Shown: piece by piece, positions 1 through 9,700 of the stretch
How positions within the stretch are numbered: the stretch's first letter is position 1
Layout of the letters: the number at the start of each line of letters is the position of its first letter
DNA from: Gammaproteobacteria bacterium
Lineage (GTDB): Bacteria; Pseudomonadota; Gammaproteobacteria; Thiohalomonadales; Thiohalomonadaceae
Assembly (NCBI GenBank): GCA_003252455.1
Contig: QKED01000015.1
Coordinates: forward strand, 1-64,000
Length of the DNA stretch: 64,000 nucleotides
Direction of reading: 5' to 3'
The notes under the pieces: model-generated
The model's database searches: none
Told to the model about the DNA's origin: nothing
Seen by the model: only the letters and a program-made list of their open reading frames with translations
Made by a program: the position numbers and the translations under genes

Positions 1-57
1 GACGGGGTGAGCGCACTGAGAGTATTAGGATTAATTAATTATCCATGAATGGGTCCG

Positions 58-107
58 TCGGCAGGCGTGCTAGACATCGCTCTGTAATAGCGTCTATCTA
101 ACCTGCC
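58..107 (+). promoter_or_regulatory. possible regulatory hairpin and weak promoter upstream of the biosynthetic locus
   Basis: The AT-rich leader holds GGCAGG (60-65) facing CCTGCC (102-107), with weaker complementarity inside. TAGACA (71-76) and TATCTA (95-100) are 18 bases apart and could be weak -35/-10 boxes. This is the only sizeable non-coding gap before the first gene of a long same-strand run, so a promoter or operator is expected here, but none of the matches is strong. Confidence 0.2.
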
Positions 108-142
108 CACGATGAGTATTTGTCTGAGTTATTGGTCGCTCG

Positions 143-1681
143 ATGAATAAAAAGCAAAAAGCCGGTGAGCTCGATATCGCTTCGCTACGTGCGATCTACC
201 GCGATACGCGGCCCTCGGCGCTGGTTTGGGATGGAAAGCAGGTCGCGCGTGGCGCGGCGATTGTCGATGCCATCGTGGCGGGCGAGCACTCGGTCTATGG
301 GATCAATACCGGCTTCGGGGCCAATCTCAATACCAAAATAGCCCCCGAGGAGCTCGCCGCCCTGCAGGAGAGACTGGTGCTCTCGCACTGCGCCGGGGTC
401 GGTCCGGACCTCCCCGAGGCCGTGGTCAGATTGATCATGACCCTCAAGCTCAACACCTGGGCCCAGGGCTATTCAGGGGTGCGTCCGCAGCTGTGCGAGA
501 CGCTCTCGCGCCTGCTCACGGCGCGTGCCTATCCTTGCATCCCGGCGCACGGTTCGGTCGGTGCCTCCGGCGACCTCGCCCCCCTGGCCCACCTCGGTGC
601 GGCCATGATGGGGGTCGGGGAGATGCAGTGGGAGGGGCGGCGGCGACCGGCCGCGGAGGTGCTGCAGGCCCTCGAACTGGAGCCGGTGCGTTGGGGCCCC
701 AAGGAGGGCCTCAGTTGCGTCAACGGCACCCAGGTCTCCACTGCCATCGCCCTCGCGGGGCTGTTCGAGACAGAACACCTGTTCAACACTGCAGTCGTGG
801 CGGGTGCGCTCAGTATGGAGGCGCTCTATGCCAACCTCAGTGCCTTCGACGAGCGCCTGCATCATGCCCGGCGTCAGCCGGGCCAGATCCGTCTCGCGGC
901 GCACTACCGTCGGCTACTCCAAGGGGGGGAGCGGCGTGGCAATCTCGGCCGCCAGCGCCTACAAGACCCCTACTCGGTGCGCTGCCAGCCACAGGTGATG
1001 GGTGCCTGTTGGGACCAGGCGAGTGCCGCCGCGCGCGTGCTGGTCGACGAGGCCAACGGCGTGAGCGACAACCCCATGGTCACCGGCACCCCCGAGGCGT
1101 ACGCCACCCTGATGGGCGGCAACTTCCACGCCGAACCGGTCGCCTTCGCCGCCGACAATCTGGCCCTGGTGCTGGCCGAGGTGGGCAGCCTGACCGAGCG
1201 ACGGATCGCCCTGCTCAACGACACCCACCTCAGCCGTCTGCCGCCGTTTCTCGCCAATACGCCCGGGCTCGATTCGGGGATGATGATCCCCCACGTCACC
1301 GCCTCGGCACTGGTGAGCGAAAACAAGCGCCTCGCCACCCCGGCGAGTGTCGACAGCATCCCCACCTCGGCCAATCAGGAAGACCATGTGAGCATGGCCA
1401 CCCACGGCGCCCTGCGCCTGCTCACCATGGCCGAGCACCTGCGCCAGATCGTCGCCATCGAGTTGCTCGCCGCCTGCCAGGGCATCGACCTGGGGGATGG
1501 CGAGAAGGTGTCGCCGGTGCTGTTGCCGCTCTATAGTGCGATACGCTCACGGGTCAGTTTCATGCGCAAGGACCGCTATGTGGCGCACGACATGCGCTTG
1601 TTGGCCGAGATGGTCGGCAATGGGACCCTGCTCGACCTACTCGAACCACCCCTGGAGCTGTTGTCGGGGATGGCGCCGTGA
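143..1681 (+). CDS. aromatic amino acid ammonia-lyase, histidine ammonia-lyase type
   Basis: Predicted to deaminate histidine to urocanate with a self-formed MIO cofactor. The 512-residue product has the normal family length. The MIO tripeptide ASG lies at 141-143 inside GSVGASGDLAPLAH. Tyr52 in VYGINTGFG matches the catalytic tyrosine. The selectivity pair is Ser81-His82 (LSHCAGVG), which is the HutH pattern, not the His-Leu of tyrosine or Phe-Leu of phenylalanine lyases. QDPYSVRCQPQVMGAC and TSANQEDHVSM are also HutH-like. No hutU, hutI or hutG is present; the gene instead heads a PKS/NRPS locus and lies 31 bases before the next gene. I infer that it supplies urocanate as a biosynthetic building block. 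Family is secure; substrate is likely but untested. No strong ribosome-binding site precedes the ATG. Confidence 0.9.
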   Translation: MNKKQKAGELDIASLRAIYRDTRPSALVWDGKQVARGAAIVDAIVAGEHSVYGINTGFGANLNTKIAPEELAALQERLVLSHCAGVGPDLPEAVVRLIMTLKLNTWAQGYSGVRPQLCETLSRLLTARAYPCIPAHGSVGASGDLAPLAHLGAAMMGVGEMQWEGRRRPAAEVLQALELEPVRWGPKEGLSCVNGTQVSTAIALAGLFETEHLFNTAVVAGALSMEALYANLSAFDERLHHARRQPGQIRLAAHYRRLLQGGERRGNLGRQRLQDPYSVRCQPQVMGACWDQASAAARVLVDEANGVSDNPMVTGTPEAYATLMGGNFHAEPVAFAADNLALVLAEVGSLTERRIALLNDTHLSRLPPFLANTPGLDSGMMIPHVTASALVSENKRLATPASVDSIPTSANQEDHVSMATHGALRLLTMAEHLRQIVAIELLAACQGIDLGDGEKVSPVLLPLYSAIRSRVSFMRKDRYVAHDMRLLAEMVGNGTLLDLLEPPLELLSGMAP

Positions 1682-1712
1682 CACCTGTCGAAGCCACCGA
1701 GGTTGCCCACCG

Positions 1713-3800
1713 ATGATTACGGTCTCCCTGCTCGCCGCTGGCGCCACGATGTTCGGTTACGGGGTCAAGCGTTTTGCCGAGGGCTCCCCGGACGCCCTGG
1801 CCCTGACCAACAGGGCGCGTCAACGCAAGCAGTTGGGGCGTCTGGCACGCAACGCACAGCGCGACCCGGGCAACGAGGTCGTCGCCGACGAGCGTTTCAA
1901 CCCTGCCGCGACCCTCGACCTCATCTGGCAGCCGAGCCACAAGGAGCTACAGGTCCAGGAGTCTGTCGCCTGGATGACCCTGGGGTTGGCCGTCGGTAGC
2001 CTCGCACTGCCCATCTTGGCCATTCCCTGCATCCCCCTGCTGGTCTATCGCTGTAGCCCCTTCCTCAAGGTTGCCTACAGCGACCTGTTCAAGGAGAAGC
2101 AGATCACCCTGGCGGTGCTGCTCACCGTGGTGCTGGTCGGCGGTCTCGCCTCCGGTTTTCTGCTCGCCCTCTCCATCGCCTCGTGGATCCTGGCACAGAT
2201 CTACGGCGCGCTGTTCCGCGCCCAATACGGCGTGCAGCGCTCCATGCTCACCCAGTTCGGCGAGATCCCGGAGCACGCCTGGGTGCTGCGCGACGGCGCC
2301 GAGGTCGAGGTCTCCCTGGCCGAGATCAAGGTTGGCGAGACCATCGTGGTCAACGCCGGTGAGACCATCCCCCTCGACGGCACCGTGGTCGCGGGCTCGG
2401 CCCTGGTCGACCAGCACCGCCTCACCGGCGAGAGTCAGCCGGTGGAGCGCGAGTGCGATGAGGAGGTCTTCGCCGCCACCCTGGTGGTCACCGGGCGTCT
2501 GGAGGTCCGCGTCGACAAGCCGGGCCACGAGTCGGCGGTGGCCAACATCGCCGAGGCGGTGAACAACGCCGTGGAGTATCGCAGCGACTTCGTCACCCGC
2601 TCACGCCGTATGGGCGACAAGGTCGCGCCGCCGATGCTGCTGCTCAGCCTCATCACCCTACCGCTGCGCGGGCCGAGTGGGGCGCTGGCGATCCTGGAGA
2701 GCAACTTCGGCTACAACATCCGCTTCGTCGGGCCCATCACCATGATGAGCTTCCTGGAGCTCGCCTCGCGTCAGCAGGTGCTGATCAAGGACGCGCGCTC
2801 GATGGAGATCCTCAACACCATCGACACCGTGGTGTTCGACAAGACCGGCACCCTCACCGAGGAGCAGCCGACCCTGCACCGGATCCACGCCCAGGGTGAG
2901 TGGCAGAGCGACGATCTGCTCGCCCTGGCCGCCGCCGCCGAGCAGCGCCTCGGCCACCCGGTGGCGCGCGCCATCCGTGGCGCGGCGCGTGCGCGTGGCC
3001 TCGCCCGACTCAAGGTAGAGCAGGCCGAGTACAGCATGGGTCTCGGGCTGCAGGTGACCATCGCCGGGCGCAAGGTGCAACTCGGCAGTGCGCGCTACAT
3101 GGAGCGCAGCGCGGTGGTGGTCCCAGAGAGTATCGCCGAGGTCCACGCCGAGAGTGCCGACCTCGGCCACTCGCTGGTCTATCTGGCGGTCGACGGGCAG
3201 CTCGCCGGGGTGCTCGAACTGCGCCCCACCTACCGCCGCGAGGCCGCCGGACTCATCGCCGCGCTGCGCGAGCGGGGCCTCAAGACCTACCTCATCTCCG
3301 GTGACCACGAGGCCCCCACGCGTCAGTTGGCTCAGGAGCTGGGCATCGACCAGTACCACGCCGACACCCTGCCCGAGCAGAAGGCCGAGCTGGTCAAACA
3401 GCTGCAAGAGGAGGGGCGTAGTGTCTGTTTCGTCGGCGACGGCATCAACGACAGTGTGGCGATGATGCAGGCCAACGTCTCCGTCTCGCTGCAGGGGGCC
3501 ACCACCGTGGCCACCGACACCGCGCACATCGTCATGCTCAACCCCAACCTCGACCAGTTCGTGCCGCTGCTCGACCTGGCGCGGCGCTACGAGCGCCACA
3601 TCGACCAGGGCATCCGCCTGAGCATGATCCCCGGTGCGCTGTGCATAGGTGGCGTCATGCTCTTCCACCTCGGTTTCTTAGGCTCGGTGTTCATCTTCAC
3701 CGGGGGCTTGGCCAGCGGTGTGGTACACGCCCTGTTGCCACGCCTACAGGCCCATCCCGAGGCGGAGTCGAACGAGTCCGGGGAGCAGGGCCATGCATAA
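1713..3800 (+). CDS. P1B-like P-type ATPase lacking the CPC motif
   Basis: A 695-residue membrane cation-pump-like ATPase. It has the actuator motif TGES at 238-241, the phosphorylation motif DKTGT at 376-380 and the hinge GDGIND at 575-580, so the catalytic cycle looks intact. The transmembrane stretch that normally carries CPC, SPC or TPC reads RFVGPITMM (V339-G340-P341), so the usual cysteine metal ligands are absent. There is no N-terminal HMA or CxxC domain; the N terminus is one hydrophobic helix followed by an Arg/Lys-rich segment. The ATG at 1713 was chosen because upstream residues in this frame lie inside the lyase gene. The gene overlaps the next by 8 bases, so it is probably co-translated with the biosynthetic enzymes. 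Substrate unknown; iron or another soft-metal-independent cation is possible. Confidence 0.85.
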   Translation: MITVSLLAAGATMFGYGVKRFAEGSPDALALTNRARQRKQLGRLARNAQRDPGNEVVADERFNPAATLDLIWQPSHKELQVQESVAWMTLGLAVGSLALPILAIPCIPLLVYRCSPFLKVAYSDLFKEKQITLAVLLTVVLVGGLASGFLLALSIASWILAQIYGALFRAQYGVQRSMLTQFGEIPEHAWVLRDGAEVEVSLAEIKVGETIVVNAGETIPLDGTVVAGSALVDQHRLTGESQPVERECDEEVFAATLVVTGRLEVRVDKPGHESAVANIAEAVNNAVEYRSDFVTRSRRMGDKVAPPMLLLSLITLPLRGPSGALAILESNFGYNIRFVGPITMMSFLELASRQQVLIKDARSMEILNTIDTVVFDKTGTLTEEQPTLHRIHAQGEWQSDDLLALAAAAEQRLGHPVARAIRGAARARGLARLKVEQAEYSMGLGLQVTIAGRKVQLGSARYMERSAVVVPESIAEVHAESADLGHSLVYLAVDGQLAGVLELRPTYRREAAGLIAALRERGLKTYLISGDHEAPTRQLAQELGIDQYHADTLPEQKAELVKQLQEEGRSVCFVGDGINDSVAMMQANVSVSLQGATTVATDTAHIVMLNPNLDQFVPLLDLARRYERHIDQGIRLSMIPGALCIGGVMLFHLGFLGSVFIFTGGLASGVVHALLPRLQAHPEAESNESGEQGHA

Positions 3801-6735
3801 TGTCGCCGCCACCCTCTGGCAATCGCCCGCCGCGCAGTGCGCCCTGCGCGCCGACGGCGTCGACTACAGCTACGGCGAACTGGCGCACTCGGCGCTGAGC
3901 CTGGCCACGCGACTGCGCGCGGCGGGCATCGTTCCCGGCGAGCGGGTCGCGCTCCTGCTGGGCAACTGTGTCGAGTTCTTCCCCGCCTACTACGGCATCC
4001 TGCTCAGTGGCGCGGTGCTGGTGGCACTCAACCCCAAACTGCGCGCCGAGGAGCTGGAGCGTCTGCTCGCCGACAGCGGCGCCGTGGCGCTCATCGGTGC
4101 CGAGGCGCTGATCACCCCACTCCTGACCCGTGCCCCCAGTGTGCGCCACTGGTGGAGTGTGGGCCGCGACAGTGCAGACAGTGCAGAGGGCGCGCTGCGC
4201 CCCTTCGCCGAGTTGACCGCGCCGAGCGCTACGCCGCTGCCGGAGCTGCACGCCTTCGACCGCGTCACCGCGCACGACCCGGCCATGCTGCTCTACACCT
4301 CGGGCACCACCGGTACCCCCAAGGCGGTGGTGCTGAGCCATGGCAACATCACCAGCAACGTCTTTGCCGCCGCCGAGGCCTACGGGCTCGCCGCCGACGA
4401 CCGCCAGCTCATCTATCTGCCGCTCTACCACAGCTACGCCCAGTTCTCCGGCTTCGGCGCCAGCCACGCCGCCGGGGCCTGTGTGGTGTTGCAGCCGGAG
4501 TTCGATGTCGAGCGCGTGCTCGCCGCCCTGCGCGACGAGGGCATCACCACCCTCTACGCCGTGCCCTCGGTCTACCAACTGCTCACCGAGCGCATCGCCG
4601 GTAACGCCCCGACGCTGCGCCGCTGCATCTCCTCCGGGAGCCTGTTGTCGCGCCAGGTGGTCGAGGCCTGGTATGCCGTCTGCGCTGTGGCGATCCACTC
4701 CGGCTTCGGCATGAGCGAGGCGAGCCTGGTCTGCGTCAACCGCGACCCGCTGGCACAACCGGGTTCGGTCGGTACGCCGATCCGCGCGGTGGCGGTGCGC
4801 GTCGTCGACGACCACCGTGAGCCGCTGCCCGCCGGTGAGTTGGGCGAGGTGCAGGTGCGCGGGCCGAACGTCATGACCGGCTACTGGCAGCGCCCCGAGC
4901 TGAGCGCCGAGGTGCTGCACGACGGCTGGCTCGCCAGCGGCGATATCGGTTATCTCGACCCCGCCGGGCGGCTCTACATCGTCGACCGCCTCAAGGACAT
5001 GATCGACGTGGGTGGCCTCAAGGTCTATCCGTTCGAGGTCGAGGAGGTGCTGGAGGCACACCCGGCGGTGCAGGCCGCCGGGGTCTACGGCGTGCCCCAT
5101 CCGCTGCTCGGTCAGCAGGTGCGCGCCGCCGTGGTCCTCCAGCCGGGGGCCGTGCTGGAGGCGCAGGCGATCATCGCCCACTGCCGTGCCCACCTGGCCG
5201 ATTTCAAGTCACCGGTGCAGTTGAGTTTCACCGAGGATTTGCCGCGCGGACCCACCGGCAAGCTGCTGCGCCGTGAGCTGCGTGCAAAGGCCGAGGCGCC
5301 GAGCGACACCGCGGTCGAACTCGGCGTGGCCCCGGCGCTGGCGCTGCTGCCGGGCACGGCGGGCGAGCTGAGCGGCTTCACCCTGGCCAGCTGCGCGCGG
5401 CGTGCCCCCGCGGCGGGCGAGGTGGAGCTGCAACTGCTCGCCAGCGGGCTCAACTTCCGCGACCTGCTTATCGCCCTCGGCCTCTACCCCGAGCCGCCGC
5501 CGCTGGGCGCCGAGTGCGCCGCACAGGTGGTCGCGGTCGGGGCCGGTGTCACCGTGTTGGCCCCCGGCGATACGGTGATCGCCTACGCCCCCGGCGCCCT
5601 GCGCCGCTACCTGACGCTCGACGCCGGTCTGGTCGCGCCGCTCAACGGCATGAGCCCCACCGAGGCGGCTGGTTTCCCGGTCGCCTACCTCACCGCCGCC
5701 GTGGCGCTGGAGGAGGTCGCGGCCCTGGGGGCCGGGGAGCGGGTGCTGATCCACGCCGCCGCCGGTGGGGTAGGGCAGGCGGCGGTGCAGATCGCCCACG
5801 CCCTCGGCGCCGAGGTCCACGCCACCGCCCACCCCGACAAGTGGCCGCTGTTGCGCCGCCTCGGCGTGCGCCACCTCTACCACTCGCGCAACCTCGACTT
5901 CGCCGCCGAGGTGCGCACGGCCACGCACGGGCAGGGGGTGGACGTAGTGCTCAACAGCCTCACCGGCCCCGGCTTCATCGCCGCCAGCCTCGACCTGCTG
6001 CGCACTGGCGGGCGCTTTATCGAACTCTCCAAGCGCGACATCTGGAGCCCGGCGCAGGTGGCCGCACGCCGTGGCGACCTCGACTACCGCGTCTGGGACC
6101 TGCGCGAGCTGGTCGAGCAGGCGCCCGCCGGGGTCGGCGCCCGGCTGGTGCGCCTACAGCGCCGCGTCGCGGCGGGCGAGCTGCGCCCCTTGCCCTATCA
6201 GGCGCGCCCGGTAACGGCCATCGAGCAGGCGCTGCGCACCCTGGAGACGGCGGGCTTCGCCGGTAAGCAGGTGCTGGTGTGGGAGGATAGCGCCGAGGCT
6301 TGCGCCCCGCGCGTGGCGCGTGCCCCCGGTGCGTTGCGCGACGAGCTGCGTGCACTCGCGGGCGCCGCGCGCCGCCGCCACCTCACCGCCTGGCTGCGTG
6401 CCGCCGTCGCCGCCCGCCTGGAGCTGGACGACCCCGAGCGCATCGCCCTCGACCTAGGGCTGTTCGAGCAGGGGCTGGAGTCGCTCACCGCCACCGACCT
6501 GGTCCAGGCGCTGGCGCGTGAGTTGTCCCTGCCGCTGACCACCACCCTGCTCTTCGACCACCCTGCCATCCAGCCGCTGGCCGACCACCTGCTGGCCCTG
6601 CTCTTCCCGGCCCAGGCGCCAGCAGTGCGTGGCCCCGGAGCCGTGCCGAGCCCGACGCCGGAGGCTGACGACGGCCTCGACGCGCTCGATGGCGACGACC
6701 TCGCGGCACTCCTCGCCGCCGAACTCTCACGCTGA
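3793..6735 (+). CDS. starter-loading protein: adenylating ligase, enoyl reductase and acyl carrier protein fused
   Basis: This 980-residue protein has three parts. Residues 1-510 are a class I adenylate-forming acid ligase with LLYTSGTTGTPKAVVLSHGN around 167-183, GFGMSEA near 304, the YLDPAGRLYIVDRLKD segment near 383 and the C-terminal TGKLLRREL lysine near 488. Residues about 520-830 are an MDR-type enoyl reductase with the NADPH loop IHAAAGGVGQAAVQIA near 655. Residues about 850-945 are a carrier protein whose phosphopantetheine serine is Ser897 in QGLESLTA (Glu replaces the usual Asp). The C-terminal LDGDDLAALLAAEL helix resembles a docking tail. The start ATG overlaps the ATPase stop and follows GGGGAG. 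I infer that it activates an unsaturated acid, plausibly urocanate, loads it on its own ACP and reduces the side-chain double bond. Confidence 0.88.
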   Translation: MHNVAATLWQSPAAQCALRADGVDYSYGELAHSALSLATRLRAAGIVPGERVALLLGNCVEFFPAYYGILLSGAVLVALNPKLRAEELERLLADSGAVALIGAEALITPLLTRAPSVRHWWSVGRDSADSAEGALRPFAELTAPSATPLPELHAFDRVTAHDPAMLLYTSGTTGTPKAVVLSHGNITSNVFAAAEAYGLAADDRQLIYLPLYHSYAQFSGFGASHAAGACVVLQPEFDVERVLAALRDEGITTLYAVPSVYQLLTERIAGNAPTLRRCISSGSLLSRQVVEAWYAVCAVAIHSGFGMSEASLVCVNRDPLAQPGSVGTPIRAVAVRVVDDHREPLPAGELGEVQVRGPNVMTGYWQRPELSAEVLHDGWLASGDIGYLDPAGRLYIVDRLKDMIDVGGLKVYPFEVEEVLEAHPAVQAAGVYGVPHPLLGQQVRAAVVLQPGAVLEAQAIIAHCRAHLADFKSPVQLSFTEDLPRGPTGKLLRRELRAKAEAPSDTAVELGVAPALALLPGTAGELSGFTLASCARRAPAAGEVELQLLASGLNFRDLLIALGLYPEPPPLGAECAAQVVAVGAGVTVLAPGDTVIAYAPGALRRYLTLDAGLVAPLNGMSPTEAAGFPVAYLTAAVALEEVAALGAGERVLIHAAAGGVGQAAVQIAHALGAEVHATAHPDKWPLLRRLGVRHLYHSRNLDFAAEVRTATHGQGVDVVLNSLTGPGFIAASLDLLRTGGRFIELSKRDIWSPAQVAARRGDLDYRVWDLRELVEQAPAGVGARLVRLQRRVAAGELRPLPYQARPVTAIEQALRTLETAGFAGKQVLVWEDSAEACAPRVARAPGALRDELRALAGAARRRHLTAWLRAAVAARLELDDPERIALDLGLFEQGLESLTATDLVQALARELSLPLTTTLLFDHPAIQPLADHLLALLFPAQAPAVRGPGAVPSPTPEADDGLDALDGDDLAALLAAELSR

Positions 6736-6765
6736 CCGCAGACCGACAAAAGTAGAAAGAACCGC

Positions 6766-9700
6766 ATGAGCCAAGCCATCGACCAGGAGCAACTTCTCAA
6801 GCAGGCGCTGCGTGAGCTGCGCGCCCTGCGCAGCGAGCGCGACCGCCTCCAGGCCACCCTGCACGGCCCTATCGCCGTGGTCGGTATCGGCTGCCGCTTC
6901 CCCGGTGCCGATGGCCCCGCCGCGCTCTGGTCGCTCCTTGCGCAGGGTGAGGACCACGTGCGTCCGGCCCCCGACTCCCGCTGGCCCGGCCTCGATGGCA
7001 CGCGCGTGCCGCGCTTCGGTGGCCTGCTCGACGATGCGGCACTCCAGACCTTCGACGCCGCCTTCTTCGGCATCTCCCCGCGCGAGGCGGTGGGCATGGA
7101 CCCACAGCAGCGCCTGGTGCTGGAGGTGTGTTGGGAGGCGCTGGAGGAGGCGGGCATCGCCCCGCGCGCGCTCGACGGCAGCGCCACCGGCGTCTTCATG
7201 GGCGTGAGCGTCAACGACTACGCCCTGCGCCACACCAAGGCGGGCCTCGGCGCAGTGGACGCCTACCTCGGCAGCGGTACGGTACACAGCGTGGTGGCCG
7301 GGCGCGTGGCCCACCACCTCGGCCTACAGGGCCCGGCGGTGGCGCTCAACACCGCCTGCTCCTCCTCGCTGGTGGCGGTGCATCAGGCGCTACAGGCGTT
7401 GCGCCGCGGCGAGTGCGACCTGGCCCTGGCCGGTGGCGTCAACATGCTCTGGGAGCCGGAGCTGCAACTCACCTTCGCCGAGGCGGGGATGCTCGCCCCG
7501 GACGGACGCTGCAAGAGCTTCGACGACCGCGCCGACGGCTATGTGCGCGGCGAGGGGTGCGGCGTGGTGGTGCTCAAGCGGCTGTGCGACGCGCAGGCGG
7601 CGGGCGATCGCGTCTACGCCGTGCTGCGCGGCAGCGCGGTGAATCAGGACGGCCACACCAGCGGCCTCACCGTGCCCCACGGCCCGGCGCAGCAGCGCGT
7701 GGTCGCCGCCGCCCTGGCCGACGCCGGGGTGGTGGCGGGGGATATCGGCTACCTGGAGGCGCACGGTACCGGTACCGCCCTCGGCGACCCGATCGAACTC
7801 GAAGCCCTCGCCGCGCAGTTCGCCGGGCGCGCCGAGCCACTCTACGTCGGCTCGGTGAAGACCAACATCGGCCACCTGGAGGCCGCCGCCGGGGTCGCCG
7901 GTCTGATCAAGGCGGCCCTGGCGCTCTATCACGGCGCCATCCCGGCCCACCTGCACTGCACCACACCGACGCGGCGCTTCGACTGGGCCGCGCACCCGCT
8001 GCGCGTGGCCACCACACACACACCCTGGCCCGAGCGCCTGCCGCGTCGGGTCGGGGTCTCCAGCTTCGGCTTCAGTGGCACCAACGCCCACCTGGTGCTT
8101 GAGGCGGCCCCCGCCCCGGCCGAGGCCAAGGGCGCCGAGTGGCAGCGCCCCAGCCAACTGCTCACCCTCAGTGCCCACGACGGCGAGGCGCTGGAGGCCC
8201 TGCGTGCCGCCTACCTGGCGCGCCTCGACGACGGCACCCCCTTCGCCGCCCTGGCCGCCTCGGCCACGCGCGGGCGCAGCGCCCTGGGGCTGCGCCTGGC
8301 GCTGGTCGCCGAGAGCAGTGCCACGGCGCGCGCCGCCCTCGCCACGGCCAGCGCGCGCCGTGTCGGGGGCGAGGCACCGGTGGCCGCCTTCCTCTTCACC
8401 GGGCAGGGCTCTCAGTACCTCGGCATGGGGCGTGAACTCTACCGCGACGCGCCGACCTTCCGCGCCGCCATTGATGAGTGCGCCGCGCTGCTCGCCGAGG
8501 AGTTGGACCGCCCACTGCTTGCGCTGCTCTTCGGTGAAGAGGCCGCGCTGCTCGACCAGACCCGCTACACCCAACCGGCGCTGTTCGCTGTCGAGTACGC
8601 CATGGCGCGCCTGTGGCAGAGCTGGGGTGTCGAGCCCGAGGTGGTCATGGGCCACTCGGTGGGCGAATATGTCGCCGCCTGCATTGCCGGGGTCTTCACC
8701 CTGGCCGAGGGGCTGCGCCTCATCGCCGCGCGTGGGCGCCTGATGCAGGCGCTGCCCGAGGCGGGCGGGATGCTCGCGGCGCGCCTCTCTGGCGTGGATG
8801 CGCAGGGGCGTCTGGCACGCCACCCCGGCCTCGCCCTGGCCGCCGACAACGGCCCGCGCAGTGTGGTCTTCTCCGGCAGCGACGCCACACTCAGCGCCCT
8901 ACGCAGTGAGTTGCAGGGGGAGGGGGTCGAGTGCACCCCGCTACAGGTCTCCCACGCCTTCCACAGCGAACTGATGGCGCCGATGTGCGCGCCGCTGCGT
9001 GCGGTGGCCGAGGGGATCGCTTTTCAACCGCCGAGGCTGGCGCTCATCTCCAACGTCAGCGGCGCCCTGGCCGGGGCTGAGGTGGCCACGGCCGACTACT
9101 GGGTGCGCCACACCCTCGCCCCGGTACGCTTCGCGGCGGGGATGCGCGCACTGCTCGACTACGGCGTCGACCACTGCATCGAGGTCGGCCCGAGGCCGGT
9201 GCTCTGCGGCATGGGCGCCGAGTGCCTCGACCCGGAGCGGGGTGAGACAATGAGTTGGCTCCCCTCGCTGCGCCCCGATCAGCCGTGGCAGACCCTGCTA
9301 CAGAGCCTAGGCGCCTGGTGGTGTGCGGGGGGCGCTGTGGCTTGGAGCGCCGTCGAGGCGCCCTACGCCCAGCCGCGTGTCGACCTGCCCACCTATCCGT
9401 TTCAGCGCAAGCGTCACTGGCTGGATCTCGACGGGCGTGGTGACTTCACCCTGCGCCCCCATGCGGACCCACTCCTCGGTGAGCCGATCAGCCACGCCGG
9501 ACTCGCACCCGATCAGTCGCTCTACGCCACCCACCTCTCCAGCCACAGCCCCGCCTATCTGGCCGACCATCGGGTGGCGGGGCGCGTCGTCTTCCCCGCC
9601 GCAGGTTATGTGGCGCAACTGCTCGCCTTGGGTCGGCAGTTCTGGCCCGAGGGGGGGCTGTGCGTCGAGTCGCTCACCCTCCTCCAGCCCCTGGTGCTGG

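Noticed and set aside
143-1681. Phenylalanine or tyrosine ammonia-lyase
   Set aside because: The selectivity pair is Ser-His and the flanking motifs follow HutH, so histidine is the better prediction.
7390-8823. Long open frames opposite the PKS gene, and similar antisense frames across the window
   Set aside because: They mirror high GC third positions of real genes, have low-complexity composition and show no recognisable domain. The + strand proteins in the same places carry full catalytic motifs.
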